Below, piece by piece: positions 35,919 through 46,181 of a stretch of 64,000 bases of DNA. Source of the stretch: Tenacibaculum soleae. Lineage in GTDB: Bacteria > Bacteroidota > Bacteroidia > Flavobacteriales > Flavobacteriaceae. Position numbers and translations under genes: made by a program. The notes under the pieces are model-generated. The model searched no databases and was not told where the DNA came from. It saw nothing but the letters and a program-made list of their open reading frames with translations. How positions within the stretch are numbered: position 1 is the stretch's first letter; the number at the start of each line of letters is the position of its first letter. The stretch lies in the NCBI RefSeq assembly GCF_001693415.1, contig NZ_MAKX01000001.1:558300-622299 (forward strand). The letters run 5' to 3'.

Positions 35919-36791
35919 TTAATTTATGTTGTCTAAATCTTGTGAACTTAAATTATCGTACCTATCCTGTACTTCTGCACGTAAGTCATCAATATCGAAA
36001 TCCCAATTGTTTTTTAAATAACTTTTAATTATTGACATTTTACTAGTAATAAGTGAACCTCCAGGACCTGCATTAACAATAATATCAGCCCAATCAGTTT
36101 CAGTAGAAAGTACATAATGAGAAATTAATTCTACAAAATCATCACTTACCTGATTACTAGCATAATCACTAATAAAACCAGCCTGTAAAGATTCACCAGG
36201 TCCCCATTGAGTACTCCAGTCATCTCCTATATATCCTGCACCAACTATTTCAGTAAAATCGGTAGAAAATGGTATTTTTTGATGTAATACGTGTCCGAAT
36301 TCATGGTGTATTGTATTGAAGAATAACCTATTTAATGCTTCAACGTCAGTAATATCTAGAGTATTTATATCGTAAAGAGAAATTTTCACCCCCCCTTCAG
36401 CAGTACCTAAAAGTCTTGTATTGTTATTGTTATATCCCGCTGAACCTACGAATACAATTTGCTTAGGAAACGTTTCTTTTAAAAAACTTGCAGGAGCTAC
36501 AGCATTGTATGCATCTAAACATAAATACTTAATAAGGTTTGCTAACCTTATTGACTTTTGGTAGTCAGCAGGAACCAAGGTGTAATTAAAATTACTTTCT
36601 ACATCTGGTAATTTATATAAAATTTCAATATTGTAAGGCGTTACAAATTCTTTTGTTAAGAATTTATCAAACTGATTTTGATAGCCTAATTCGCTATTAA
36701 TTGAACTTTTATCAGGGTTTGGTATATCTTTCTCTTGACAATTACTAAAGGTAATGGCAAGAGCTATAACTAAATATTTTATATTTTTCAT
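35919..36791 (-). CDS. Putative zinc-binding metallopeptidase lipoprotein
   Basis: 290 aa with signal peptide and lipobox SNC (Cys18). The zincin motif HEFGH lies at 163-167 (TIHHEFGHVLHQ), and a downstream Glu-containing region (DDFVELISHYVLS) could give the third ligand. It fits the SusCD-associated putative metallopeptidase family (PF15890-like). Likely surface-exposed, processing or binding a peptide- or metal-containing nutrient (inference). 19 bp after susD. Confidence 0.88.
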   Translation of the reverse strand: MKNIKYLVIALAITFSNCQEKDIPNPDKSSINSELGYQNQFDKFLTKEFVTPYNIEILYKLPDVESNFNYTLVPADYQKSIRLANLIKYLCLDAYNAVAPASFLKETFPKQIVFVGSAGYNNNNTRLLGTAEGGVKISLYDINTLDITDVEALNRLFFNTIHHEFGHVLHQKIPFSTDFTEIVGAGYIGDDWSTQWGPGESLQAGFISDYASNQVSDDFVELISHYVLSTETDWADIIVNAGPGGSLITSKMSIIKSYLKNNWDFDIDDLRAEVQDRYDNLSSQDLDNIN

Positions 36792-36810
36792 AATTGTAAT
36801 AATTTAAGTT

Positions 36811-38391
36811 TTATCTAGGGTTAGGGGTTAAACCTGCAGAGATAACATCTTGAGGTAATTGTATCGCTTTACGAGCATCGTTAGCTGTTAAAACATCAAC
36901 AACACTAATTGAACCAGCTGTACCATTTTGGTATCTTACAACACTCATACCATATCGTTTGTTGTCAAACCATCTTAAACCTTCGTGCATTGTAAGTATT
37001 CTTCTTAATTGAAGTGTATAGTGTAGCATGTTTTCTTGAGTACCACTTTCTACAGTAAACATAGGTGTTAAGGTTTTTTTCTGAGTAGGAACATCTTCTG
37101 TAGAGTAAGTAACAGCATCATAAAATGTATTTACTTGTGCAATAGATGTTTCAGGGCTTGGAACAGCTGAACTAGGCCTATTGTAATTTTTTGTAAATGT
37201 ATTTAGATCGTCTAACGCGGCATCATATTGTTTTAACATCACATTTGCTTCTGCTCTTACTAATAGTGTTTCATCAGTAGTAAATGGGGCTATGATACTT
37301 TTTGAATATCCTGTTAGAGCAACAGGGTCAGTATATTCAAATAAGTAAGGTAACTTCATAAATAAAGTTTTATCTAAGTTTGTCCCTGAATATACAAATG
37401 GTCTGTAATGAGGATAAAAAGCAGGGTTGGTGCCTGCTGTCCAAGGTAAAGGAACAGATAAAGATTCTCTCCTAGCAACGGCTCCAGTATGATTAAAACG
37501 TGAGCCTGTATAATAGGCTCCAAAATGTACTCCTATTCCAGAAGAAACGGCTTGTGTTAATAAAACACTAGTGTTTTCATAAAACGCTTTAGTTGCAGGG
37601 GCTGGGCTTCTAACTACTTGAGCTTGAGCTTGCCAATTTCTTAATATACTTGTTGGGTTTTGAGTTACTACTATTGAAGCATATTCTTTTGCTTTTTCCC
37701 AGTTTTCATAGTATAAGTTAAACCTTGCAGCAAATGCGTATGAAGCCTTTACATTAAAGTGATATTTTGGTACGTTATAAATATCATCACGTATAAGCGG
37801 CAATGCTTCTTCAATGTCTTTATTTATTTTAGCATACACATCCTTTACGTTACCTCTATCATACTTAGGATTAAGTGTTGTTTCAGGATTTTCTAGAAAA
37901 GGGATACCTAAATCAGTATCACTAGTTTGGGTGTTGTAATGTTTACTAAACATATTTACTAATACAAAATGCCCGTAAGCTCTAGTGATTAGAGCTTCAC
38001 CTTTTTCTGCAGATAGGCTTTCAGGGTTACCTTGATCTTTAATACCTGCTAATGCTTGATTTGCATTTGCAATAGCATTATAACAAGCTGACCAAAGAGA
38101 AGCAGGTCCATCATTGTCCGTTTCTGTAACATCTTTCCAATAAGCAACTTGTTCTGTTATTCTATCTGAATAAGGATTGTTTACTCCAGTATCATCAATG
38201 TTATCTGAAGATAGTTCTGCTAAAAAGTTTATGGCAGTTGTTGGATATGCAGAGACTAAAATTTTTCTAATCTTATCGTTATTGTCTACTTCAGTTCTAT
38301 TGTCAGGTAATTCATCTAAAAATTCATTACAAGAAACAACAAAAAGAGATACAAGAAATAGTACAAATAATTTGTTTATATTATTTTTCAT
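36811..38391 (-). CDS. SusD/RagB family outer-membrane nutrient-binding lipoprotein
   Basis: Surface lid and ligand-binding partner of the SusC channel. 526 aa; lipobox VSC (Cys21). The SusD fold is recognised from the TPR-like N-terminal helices (LWSACYNAIANANQALAGI, AKGEALITRAYGHFVLVNMF), the YDRGNVKDVYAKINKDIEEAL segment and the C-terminal LRRILTMHEGLRWFDNKRYG. 19 bp after susC. The ligand cannot be read from sequence; no glycoside hydrolase accompanies it, so a glycan is less likely. Confidence 0.95.
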   Translation of the reverse strand: MKNNINKLFVLFLVSLFVVSCNEFLDELPDNRTEVDNNDKIRKILVSAYPTTAINFLAELSSDNIDDTGVNNPYSDRITEQVAYWKDVTETDNDGPASLWSACYNAIANANQALAGIKDQGNPESLSAEKGEALITRAYGHFVLVNMFSKHYNTQTSDTDLGIPFLENPETTLNPKYDRGNVKDVYAKINKDIEEALPLIRDDIYNVPKYHFNVKASYAFAARFNLYYENWEKAKEYASIVVTQNPTSILRNWQAQAQVVRSPAPATKAFYENTSVLLTQAVSSGIGVHFGAYYTGSRFNHTGAVARRESLSVPLPWTAGTNPAFYPHYRPFVYSGTNLDKTLFMKLPYLFEYTDPVALTGYSKSIIAPFTTDETLLVRAEANVMLKQYDAALDDLNTFTKNYNRPSSAVPSPETSIAQVNTFYDAVTYSTEDVPTQKKTLTPMFTVESGTQENMLHYTLQLRRILTMHEGLRWFDNKRYGMSVVRYQNGTAGSISVVDVLTANDARKAIQLPQDVISAGLTPNPR

Positions 38392-38410
38392 TTTATTTAT
38401 ATTTTATAAA

Positions 38411-41400
38411 TTATAACCCTAATTTTAAGGTTAATGTAAATTGCTTCGCTAAAGGACTTGCAACTCCACCAGAATTAAAAAATTCTGGATCTTGTCCGTT
38501 TAATTTATCATCAGCATACAATAAAAATAAATTAGTAGCTTGTAGCTTTAAAGAAAAACTTTTAAGACTCAATTTTTCTACAAGATCCGTTGGAAATCTA
38601 TATGCTAAAGATACTTCTTTAAGACGAATAAAATCTCCTTTGGCAATTCTAACATCAGAATAATTATAAGAATTATAAGCTGTTCTTAAATCATACTGCC
38701 CAATTCTGTTTGCTTGCCTTGTTGTAGCAATTACAGGTATATTTGTATGATTTTCATCACCAGGTAACACCCATCTGTTTTCAAATTCTCTTGGTAAAGC
38801 ATCTAAATCTGAATAAGAAGAACTAAATACTGGGTTTAATCGTATAACATTACCAAATGAATAGGTTGTAAATATATTTAAACGTAAGTTTTTATAGTTA
38901 AAAACATTACCAAAACTACCTACATCTGTAGGGTCTGCTGAACCTGAGTATTTTAAGAAATCTAATTTATCTCTTTCTTGAAAATATACATCAGAAACTG
39001 TTCTATTGCCATCTTGGTCAAAAAATGTAGGTAAGCCTTCTTCGTTTAATCCTGCAAAAGGAATTGAGAAAATAGACCTTACTGGGTAACCCTCTCTAGC
39101 AAAACCATATCCTGTAACTAAATCAATAACTCTTTGTTGAGATTCTAATTTTGTAACTTCATTTTTTGTTTTAGAGTATACAAAACTTGTTTGCCAAGAG
39201 AAGTTTTCTGTTTTTATTGGTGTTCCTGATATAGATAATTCTAAACCACTTGATTCCATTTCTGCTACATTACCATATTTTGTAATTTCACCACCAATAC
39301 CTTGTGTGTTTATAGGACCAATAAGATCAAAATTATTTCTTTGATACCAATCAGCTCCAATACTTAATCGATTGTCAAAAAGACTTGTGTCAAAACCAAT
39401 GTTTAATTCATGTTTCTTTTCATAGGTAAGTTCGCTGTTTTCTAAAGAACTTACGTATAAAGCACTTTCTTTTACTCCAGAAGTTGGTCTCCATGGGTTA
39501 AAACTTCTAATATCTGCTAAAGAGTTTGAAACACTTTCAGGTCCCCTGTCAGCAGTTAAACTGTATGAAGCTCTAAATGTAAGGCTTTCTAATGGGCCTA
39601 ACTTATCAAAGAAATCTTCTTCATGTACATTCCAAGCACCAGATACATTCCAAGTAGGTAACCATCTTGAACTTGTAGATCTCCCTAATTTGTTTGAACC
39701 TTCATAACGGAAAGTACCATTAAGGGTGTAACGTCTTTTCCAAGAATAGGTAGCGTTTCCAAAAAAAGCTAAATTTCTATATTTTGTATTTCCTAAACCA
39801 TAATAAAGAGCGTTTTCTTCAGCACCTTTTTTGAATAATTTGTAATCATAAAAAGGAATTTCTCCTAAAGAATATTGTAGCCCCCATCCTGTAAAATTAG
39901 TTGTACTTCTATCGGCTGAGTTAAGTTCAGCACCAGCGTAAAAGTTTATTGTATGATCGTCTTTAATAACATCTTTATATGAAAATGTTGCCCTAGCATC
40001 ATAACTTAATAGATCATAATCGGTTTTTCTGTAAATCCCTCCTTCAGGTAAAACAGTAACAGGAATGGCATATTGGTCATCTGGATCTGTATATAAAAAT
40101 GGGTTAGAGTCTCTAATTATCTCATTATCCATTGCACGGAAAGCGTTTGCTTGATTTGAGAACTCTGTACTATTGTGCTCTAGCGAAGAAGTTTGATATT
40201 TTATAGCTCCAAGTAAACTAACGTTCATTTTAGGATTAATTTTGTATTGTAATTCTCCTTGAAACTTTAAGTCTACCATATTAATATCAATATAGTTTTC
40301 TTCTAATTCGTCAGCAATATTAAAATCTGTATAATTTCTAGTGTAGTTTTTGTTTGGGTCTAAAGATCTAGAAGAATTTAATGCAAATGAATAAGGATTG
40401 ATATCAAAATCTCTTTTTACAGTACCTGTTACAACATCAACATCTTGAGATAATGTTCCTGGAGCTTTTTGTTTTCTAAAAGAACCATTACTAATTGTAT
40501 TTAAAGTTAATTTATCTGAAACTTTAAAAATCGATTTAAAGTTAGCTGTATAACGATTAACACTACTAGCTTTAGTCCATCCCGGATCTACCAAAGCACT
40601 TAACGAAGCGTAGTAAGTAGCTCTGTCAGTACCTGAAGACATATTTACAGAATGTGTTTGCATGGCGTTAATATTAAACAACTCATTAAACCAGTTTGTA
40701 TTTCTTAGTTCAGCTTCTCTTAAAAAGGCAGCTTTAGCTTCTGGGGTGTTTTCAAGAATGAAATTTCCATTAGCATCTAGTTGATTTAGAGATTGATACA
40801 TTTCTCCGTATACACCACTATCTCTAGCATTTGCAACACTAGCATAATTTAACCACCCTCCAGCACGCATTTCTTCATAAACAGACATTTGCTCTTGAGA
40901 ATTCATGATATTAAAATCATTATATGAAGGTCTTGTTCTAAAAGTTGTTTCACTAGTATAGTTTATACTACTAACACCTGCTTTACCTTTTTTGGTTGTT
41001 ATAACAATAACCCCTGCCATTGCTCTTGCACCATAAATAGAGGTAGCTGAACCATCTTTTAAAACCTCAAAACTTTCAATATCATCAGCATTTAAGCCAG
41101 CAATAGAAGAACTTATTAAAGTGGTAGCATCTCCTGAAGACAAATCTCCTGCTGAGATATCAATTGCATCTTCTAAAACTATTCCGTCAACAACCCATAA
41201 AGGTTTAGAATTACCATAAATTGAAGTAGCACCACGAACTCTAATTCTTGGAGCAGCACCAAACGTTCCAGATACATTTTGTACTGTTACCCCAGCAGCT
41301 CTACCTTCAAGTGCTCTACTGATTTCAGGAACACCGTCTAATTTTACATCAGCTGCTTTTATTGATGTAGAAGCTCCTGTAAATAATCTTTTATCAGTAA

Positions 41401-41731
41401 CTGTTATACCTGTAACAACTACTTCTTCTAAAAGGTTACTATCTTCAGTCATAACAACATCTAGTGACGCAGCTGAATTAACCGTTTTTTCTGTTGTTGT
41501 CATTCCAACAAAACTAAAAACAAGAGTTTCTTTTAATTTTGTTTTAATTGAGTATTTACCGTCAAAATCTGTTTCAGTACCCCTAGTTGTACCTTTAATT
41601 AAAACAGTAACGCCAGGTAATGGGCCTGTTTGATCCGAGACTACACCTGTAATAGTCAGGTTTTCCTGACCATAAGTGAGTTGGAAAGCTAAAATAAAAA
41701 ACAGTATTAGTGTTTTTGTAATTTTGTGCAT
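38411..41731 (-). CDS. SusC/RagA family TonB-linked outer-membrane transporter
   Basis: TonB-dependent channel importing oligomers with SusD. 1106 aa. Signal peptide (1-21); carboxypeptidase-regulatory-like domain (TGVVSDQTGPLPGVTVLIKG); the SusC plug signature (RIRVRGATSIYGNSKPLWVVDGI, IESFEVLKDGSATSIYGARA, GVIVITTKKG); a long beta-barrel ending in LTLKLGL. First gene of the four-gene operon. About 220 bp separate it from divergent mutY and hold its promoter. Confidence 0.96.
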   Translation of the reverse strand: MHKITKTLILFFILAFQLTYGQENLTITGVVSDQTGPLPGVTVLIKGTTRGTETDFDGKYSIKTKLKETLVFSFVGMTTTEKTVNSAASLDVVMTEDSNLLEEVVVTGITVTDKRLFTGASTSIKAADVKLDGVPEISRALEGRAAGVTVQNVSGTFGAAPRIRVRGATSIYGNSKPLWVVDGIVLEDAIDISAGDLSSGDATTLISSSIAGLNADDIESFEVLKDGSATSIYGARAMAGVIVITTKKGKAGVSSINYTSETTFRTRPSYNDFNIMNSQEQMSVYEEMRAGGWLNYASVANARDSGVYGEMYQSLNQLDANGNFILENTPEAKAAFLREAELRNTNWFNELFNINAMQTHSVNMSSGTDRATYYASLSALVDPGWTKASSVNRYTANFKSIFKVSDKLTLNTISNGSFRKQKAPGTLSQDVDVVTGTVKRDFDINPYSFALNSSRSLDPNKNYTRNYTDFNIADELEENYIDINMVDLKFQGELQYKINPKMNVSLLGAIKYQTSSLEHNSTEFSNQANAFRAMDNEIIRDSNPFLYTDPDDQYAIPVTVLPEGGIYRKTDYDLLSYDARATFSYKDVIKDDHTINFYAGAELNSADRSTTNFTGWGLQYSLGEIPFYDYKLFKKGAEENALYYGLGNTKYRNLAFFGNATYSWKRRYTLNGTFRYEGSNKLGRSTSSRWLPTWNVSGAWNVHEEDFFDKLGPLESLTFRASYSLTADRGPESVSNSLADIRSFNPWRPTSGVKESALYVSSLENSELTYEKKHELNIGFDTSLFDNRLSIGADWYQRNNFDLIGPINTQGIGGEITKYGNVAEMESSGLELSISGTPIKTENFSWQTSFVYSKTKNEVTKLESQQRVIDLVTGYGFAREGYPVRSIFSIPFAGLNEEGLPTFFDQDGNRTVSDVYFQERDKLDFLKYSGSADPTDVGSFGNVFNYKNLRLNIFTTYSFGNVIRLNPVFSSSYSDLDALPREFENRWVLPGDENHTNIPVIATTRQANRIGQYDLRTAYNSYNYSDVRIAKGDFIRLKEVSLAYRFPTDLVEKLSLKSFSLKLQATNLFLLYADDKLNGQDPEFFNSGGVASPLAKQFTLTLKLGL

Positions 41732-41950
41732 AAAATTAAATATTTGAATTAGTATTTGTAAGTCATTCCTTCGTTTTGTTTATAGCAACGGAATTTCCTT
41801 GTTTTGGTTTTTGCTATTAATACTTTAAAACAGGTTAATTTATGTTTACCCTACTTTAAAGTTAAAAATTTATTAAAATTAAGTTAAATAAATTAACAAA
41901 ACAATAAAAATTTAATAATCGTAATTTTGTTTTAAAGTTATAATTTATAC

Positions 41951-42991
41951 ATGGATAAAAATCACCTCTTAAACTGGTATTTAAAAAATAAAAGAGATTT
42001 ACCTTGGCGTAAAATTAAAGATCCTTATATGGTTTGGTTAAGTGAAATTATGTTACAACAAACAAGAGTAGCGCAAGGATTACCTTATTTTATGACCTTT
42101 ACTAGTGAGTTTAAAACGGTTTTCGACTTAGCAAAAGCAGAAGAAAGTAAGGTTCTTAAACTATGGCAAGGATTAGGATACTATTCAAGAGCAAGAAATT
42201 TGCATTTTACGGCAAAATATATAGCCAATGAGCTTAACGGGGTTTTTCCTAATAATTATAAAGAGTTATTAAAGCTTAAAGGAATTGGAGATTATACTGC
42301 TTCAGCAATTGCTTCGATATGTTTTAATGAGCCAGTAGCGGTTGTTGATGGTAATGTATACCGTGTTTTAGCGCGTTATTTCGGAATTAAAACACCCATA
42401 AATTCTACAAAAGGAATTAAAGAGTTTAAAGAGTTAGCACAAAATTTAATCGATGTATCACAACCAGGAGCTTATAATCAAGCAATAATGGATTTTGGAG
42501 CAATGCAATGCAAACCACAAAACCCATTATGTGACACTTGTCCTTTTTCTGAGAGTTGCGTTGCGTTAGCTAAAAAACTAGTTAAAGAGCTTCCTGTAAA
42601 AGATAAAAAGTTAAAAATAAAAAAACGATATTTTAATTTTTTAGTTATTGTTACTGATAATGATGAAACAATTATTAAAGAAAGAAAAGGTAAAGGTATT
42701 TGGCAAGGTTTATATCAATTTCCGTTGATTGAAACAGAAAAACCAATTTCAGAAATAGCATTAATTGAAAACAAAGATTTTTATGCTCTCTTTCCAGCAA
42801 ATATAAAATTGTCATTATTTAACACAAAAGACATTGTTCATAAACTATCACACCAGCATTTACACACAAAATTTTGGATTGTAAGAACACGTAATATAAC
42901 TGAAAAAACAGTTTTATGGAAAGATATTAAAGAGTTTCCAGTACCAATATTGATTGATAAGTTTTTAAATGAATTTATAAATAACAAATAG
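41951..42991 (+). CDS. mutY: A/G-specific adenine glycosylase MutY
   Basis: Removes adenine mispaired with 8-oxoguanine. 346 aa. HhH-GPD domain with catalytic Glu32 (WLSEIMLQQTRV), the helix-hairpin-helix (LKLKGIGDYTASAIASI), catalytic Asp in VVDGNVYRVL and the 4Fe-4S cluster loop (CKPQNPLCDTCPFSESC). The C-terminal MutT-like domain reads the oxoG. A TAATTTTG -7 box is at 41922-41929. First gene of a mutY-ssb-gldE-gldD block. Confidence 0.95.
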   Translation: MDKNHLLNWYLKNKRDLPWRKIKDPYMVWLSEIMLQQTRVAQGLPYFMTFTSEFKTVFDLAKAEESKVLKLWQGLGYYSRARNLHFTAKYIANELNGVFPNNYKELLKLKGIGDYTASAIASICFNEPVAVVDGNVYRVLARYFGIKTPINSTKGIKEFKELAQNLIDVSQPGAYNQAIMDFGAMQCKPQNPLCDTCPFSESCVALAKKLVKELPVKDKKLKIKKRYFNFLVIVTDNDETIIKERKGKGIWQGLYQFPLIETEKPISEIALIENKDFYALFPANIKLSLFNTKDIVHKLSHQHLHTKFWIVRTRNITEKTVLWKDIKEFPVPILIDKFLNEFINNK

Positions 42992-43030
42992 TAAATTTTG
43001 TATATTTGAGATTACACAAAAAAATAAATC

Positions 43031-43462
43031 ATGGCAGGAACAATAAATAAAGTTATTTTAATAGGGCATTTAGGTGACGAATTAAAAATGCATTATTTTG
43101 AAGGAGGAAATGCTATTGGTCGTTTTCCACTAGCAACTAACGAAACATATACAAATCGTCAAACAGGTGAAAAAGTAACCAATGTAGAGTGGCATAATAT
43201 TGTAGTGCGAAATAAATTGGCAGAAATTTGTGAAAAATATTTAACTAAAGGCGATAAAGTATATTGTGAGGGACGTATCAAAACACGCCAGTACGAAGTT
43301 GATGGACAAAAACGTTATGCAACCGAAATTCAGGTGCAGGACATGACTTTCTTATCAACAAAAAAAGACCCAAATACTAATGCTGCTAATACAAATCAAG
43401 TGTCTCAAAGTACCAATGCTGCTAATGCAACACCACAAAAAGAAGATGATTTACCATTTTAG
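43031..43462 (+). CDS. ssb: Single-stranded DNA-binding protein
   Basis: Coats single-stranded DNA in replication and repair. 143 aa. OB fold starts INKVILIGHLGDELKMHY; conserved VEWHNIVVRNKLAEICEKYL and the EGRIKTRQYE strand are present. An Asn/Thr/Ala-rich linker precedes the acidic tip EDDLPF, used to recruit partner proteins. A TATATTTG -7 box lies at 43001-43008. Confidence 0.96.
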   Translation: MAGTINKVILIGHLGDELKMHYFEGGNAIGRFPLATNETYTNRQTGEKVTNVEWHNIVVRNKLAEICEKYLTKGDKVYCEGRIKTRQYEVDGQKRYATEIQVQDMTFLSTKKDPNTNAANTNQVSQSTNAANATPQKEDDLPF

Positions 43463-43481
43463 TTTAATTAAATTTTAAATT

Positions 43482-44783
43482 TTGGATACAGACCCCAATT
43501 CCTTGTTTTTAGTACTGTCAAGTATCGATTTACTAACAGCAGTAAATTGTTTTTTATTACTTTTTTTATTGCTTTGTTCGGCTTTAGTCTCAGGAACTGA
43601 GGTAGCCTTTTTTTCTATTTCACAAACCGAATTAGATTCCCTTTCAGCATCTTCAAAAGAAAATAATACCGTTGTAAAACTACTCGAAAACCCTAAAAAG
43701 TTATTGGGAACGATTTTAATAACAAATAACTTTATAAACATTCTCATTGTATTAATATTTGCTTCTTTAGGAGAGTTTTTTTTTAGTGGATTATCAAGTG
43801 GCGTAAAGTTTTTAATAGAAGTTGTTTTAGTAACCTTTTTAATTTTATTATTTGGTGAAGTGTTACCTAAAGTCTATGCAACCAGAAAATCAATGCAATT
43901 TGCAGGTTTTATGGCAAAACCGATTCAGGTTTTAAACGTTTTTTTAACGCCATTAAGTGCTCCGCTTATCAAATTAACAAGTGTTGTAGAAAATAAATTA
44001 GGGAACAAAAACAATAATCTTTCTGTAGAGCGTTTATCACAAGCTTTAGAACTAACATCAAGTGGAGCAACCACAAAAGAAGAACAAAAAATTTTAGAAG
44101 GAATCGTAAGTTTTGGTAATACTGAAACTGTTCAAATAATGAAACCCAGAACCGATGTTTGTGCTATTTCTGACGATACTTTATATGAAGAAGTTCTAAA
44201 AATAATTTTAAAAAATGGATATTCAAGAATACCAGTTTATCATGAAAATATAGACAATATTAGAGGAGTTTTATATGCCAAGGATTTATTAGCGTATTTA
44301 AATAAAAAGAGTTTTCAATGGCAAAAATTACTTAGAGAGCCCTTTTTTATTCCAGAAAACAAAAAATTAGACGATTTGTTAAGCGAATTTCAAGAAATGA
44401 AAAAACACTTGGCGATTGTAGTAGATGAATATGGCGGAACAAGTGGAATTGTAACACTTGAAGATGTTATTGAAGAAATTGTAGGAGATATAAATGATGA
44501 GTTTGATGATGATGATTTAAGTTATTCAAAGCTTGATGAAAACAATTATATTTTTGAAGGTAAAACAACAATAAAAGATTTTTGTCGCGTTTTAGAAGAT
44601 GATGATGAAGAAAAATTTGAAGAAGCAAAAGGAGAAAGTGAAACCTTAGCTGGTTTTATTTTAGAAGTATCAGGTAAGTTTCCAAAAAAAGAAGAAAAGA
44701 TAAATTTTAACAAATATATGTTTACTATCGAAGCTCTTGATAAAAAACGTATAAAACAAATAAAAGTAACCCGAAATGCGTAA
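43482..44783 (+). CDS. gldE: Gliding motility-associated protein GldE
   Basis: Inner-membrane protein of the CNNM/CorC type, 433 aa, needed with GldD for gliding and type IX secretion in flavobacteria. Order: CNNM membrane domain with three or four helices (ALVSGTEVAFFSISQTEL), a CBS pair (IMKPRTDVCAISDD, HLAIVVDEYGGTSGIVTLED) and a CorC/HlyC C-terminal domain. Start is TTG at 43482. It overlaps gldD by 8 bp, which fixes the assignment. Confidence 0.93.
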   Translation: MDTDPNSLFLVLSSIDLLTAVNCFLLLFLLLCSALVSGTEVAFFSISQTELDSLSASSKENNTVVKLLENPKKLLGTILITNNFINILIVLIFASLGEFFFSGLSSGVKFLIEVVLVTFLILLFGEVLPKVYATRKSMQFAGFMAKPIQVLNVFLTPLSAPLIKLTSVVENKLGNKNNNLSVERLSQALELTSSGATTKEEQKILEGIVSFGNTETVQIMKPRTDVCAISDDTLYEEVLKIILKNGYSRIPVYHENIDNIRGVLYAKDLLAYLNKKSFQWQKLLREPFFIPENKKLDDLLSEFQEMKKHLAIVVDEYGGTSGIVTLEDVIEEIVGDINDEFDDDDLSYSKLDENNYIFEGKTTIKDFCRVLEDDDEEKFEEAKGESETLAGFILEVSGKFPKKEEKINFNKYMFTIEALDKKRIKQIKVTRNA

Positions 44784-45324
44784 GTTTTTAGTACTAATAA
44801 CCGTAGTTTTATTAATTAGTTGTGGTGAAGAAAGTTTACCAAAACCCAAAGCATATTTAAACTTAGAATATCCAGAGTTAGGGTATAATAAATTGAATAA
44901 AAGTAGACCATATCGTTTTGATATAGCGAAAAATACTACCTTAAAATCACTGCCAAATCACTGGTTAAAAATACAATACCCTAAACTAAAGGCATCGGTT
45001 GATATCACGTACCGACCAATTAATAATAACCTTCGCGAACTGTTAATTGAAGCCGAAAAATTGGTTTTAGAACATACCGTAAAAGCCGACCATATTTCTT
45101 GGCGCGATTACACAAATAAAACCACAAAAGTGTACGGAAAAATGTGTGAAATTTCAGGTAATGCAGCCTCACAAGTTCAATTTCATGTTACCGATAGTAC
45201 CAACCACTTTTTAAAAGGATCACTATTTTTTTACACCAAACCTAATTACGATTCTATATTACCAGCCGTTGAATATATTAAAAAGGATATGATTAAAATG
45301 TTAGAAACCTTGGAGTGGAAATAA
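44776..45324 (+). CDS. gldD: Gliding motility lipoprotein GldD
   Basis: Lipoprotein required for gliding, part of the type IX secretion machinery. 182 aa. Signal peptide with lipobox ISC (Cys16), then PKPKAYLNLEYPELGY, a typical GldD start. The domain ends with HFLKGSLFFYTKPNYDSILP. Overlap with gldE indicates coupled translation. No other gld genes are in the window except sprE. Confidence 0.95.
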   Translation: MRKFLVLITVVLLISCGEESLPKPKAYLNLEYPELGYNKLNKSRPYRFDIAKNTTLKSLPNHWLKIQYPKLKASVDITYRPINNNLRELLIEAEKLVLEHTVKADHISWRDYTNKTTKVYGKMCEISGNAASQVQFHVTDSTNHFLKGSLFFYTKPNYDSILPAVEYIKKDMIKMLETLEWK

Positions 45325-45325
45325 A

Positions 45326-46108
45326 TTATTTATTTACCTTCTTTTTTATTATCATTTTAATGCCTTTTTTAGATATTATCATGTTCTGTTTGTTGTTAAT
45401 ATCTCTTAAGAAATAATTGTCTTTAGTTTCGCCAAAATAAATTAATGTATTATTTGTAGTTATGGTATCTTTTTCTCGAATTAATTGTAAAGTAAATTTA
45501 GAATTACCACTTTTAATCTTTTGAGCTTGGATTCTTTGGTAGAAAAGTGAAAATGAAAAAAAAGTAATAATTACTAAAAACAGTATGTTTTTTATTGAGT
45601 TTAGATTTTCATAATACATTGCTTCATGGAACTTAGAGATAATAGTAAACATAAATAATAGTAGAAAAATCACAGTTAATATTAAAACGATTATTCCAGA
45701 GTGTTTTTCTAATTCGACATCATAAAAACTAATTCCACAAATGAAAGAATACATAAAATAGTTCATAGATTTCCTTAACCATTTTGGAGTCTTTTTTATG
45801 GTGTTTTTTAAATAAAAAGTATTATTAGACGGATCTTTATTTTCAATATATAACATTTTTGAAATTAAAAACGCAAATACGATAAAAACCATAAATAGAA
45901 TTAATAATTCAGATAGAGGTAAGAATAGATATATAACCTCTTGTAACGAAAGATAATTTTCTATATTGATATCAAATTTCTTGTAATATGCGTTTAGTAA
46001 AGTAAAAGAAATTAGAATTAACCCGATGTATACCAAGGGTAAGTAATCCTTTAGTTCCTTTAAAAAAAAATATTGATTTTTATTTTTCAAAGTTGGTTGT
46101 TCTTTCAT
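45326..46108 (-). CDS. Hypothetical membrane protein
   Basis: 260 aa with five hydrophobic segments (around 20-40, 60-85, 115-135, 140-165, 175-195) and a soluble C-terminal ~65 residues (SKFTLQLIREKDTITTN, then TLIYFGETKDNYFLRD) with a lysine-rich end. Convergent with gldD (1 bp between the stops). No family recognised and no functional clue from neighbours. Confidence 0.7.
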   Translation of the reverse strand: MKEQPTLKNKNQYFFLKELKDYLPLVYIGLILISFTLLNAYYKKFDINIENYLSLQEVIYLFLPLSELLILFMVFIVFAFLISKMLYIENKDPSNNTFYLKNTIKKTPKWLRKSMNYFMYSFICGISFYDVELEKHSGIIVLILTVIFLLLFMFTIISKFHEAMYYENLNSIKNILFLVIITFFSFSLFYQRIQAQKIKSGNSKFTLQLIREKDTITTNNTLIYFGETKDNYFLRDINNKQNMIISKKGIKMIIKKKVNK

Positions 46109-46181
46109 CGCTTTTAATGGTTGTTCTCTGGGTTATTTTAAGTTAAATATCAATGTGCTAATGGTCAGCAGACATTAGGTT

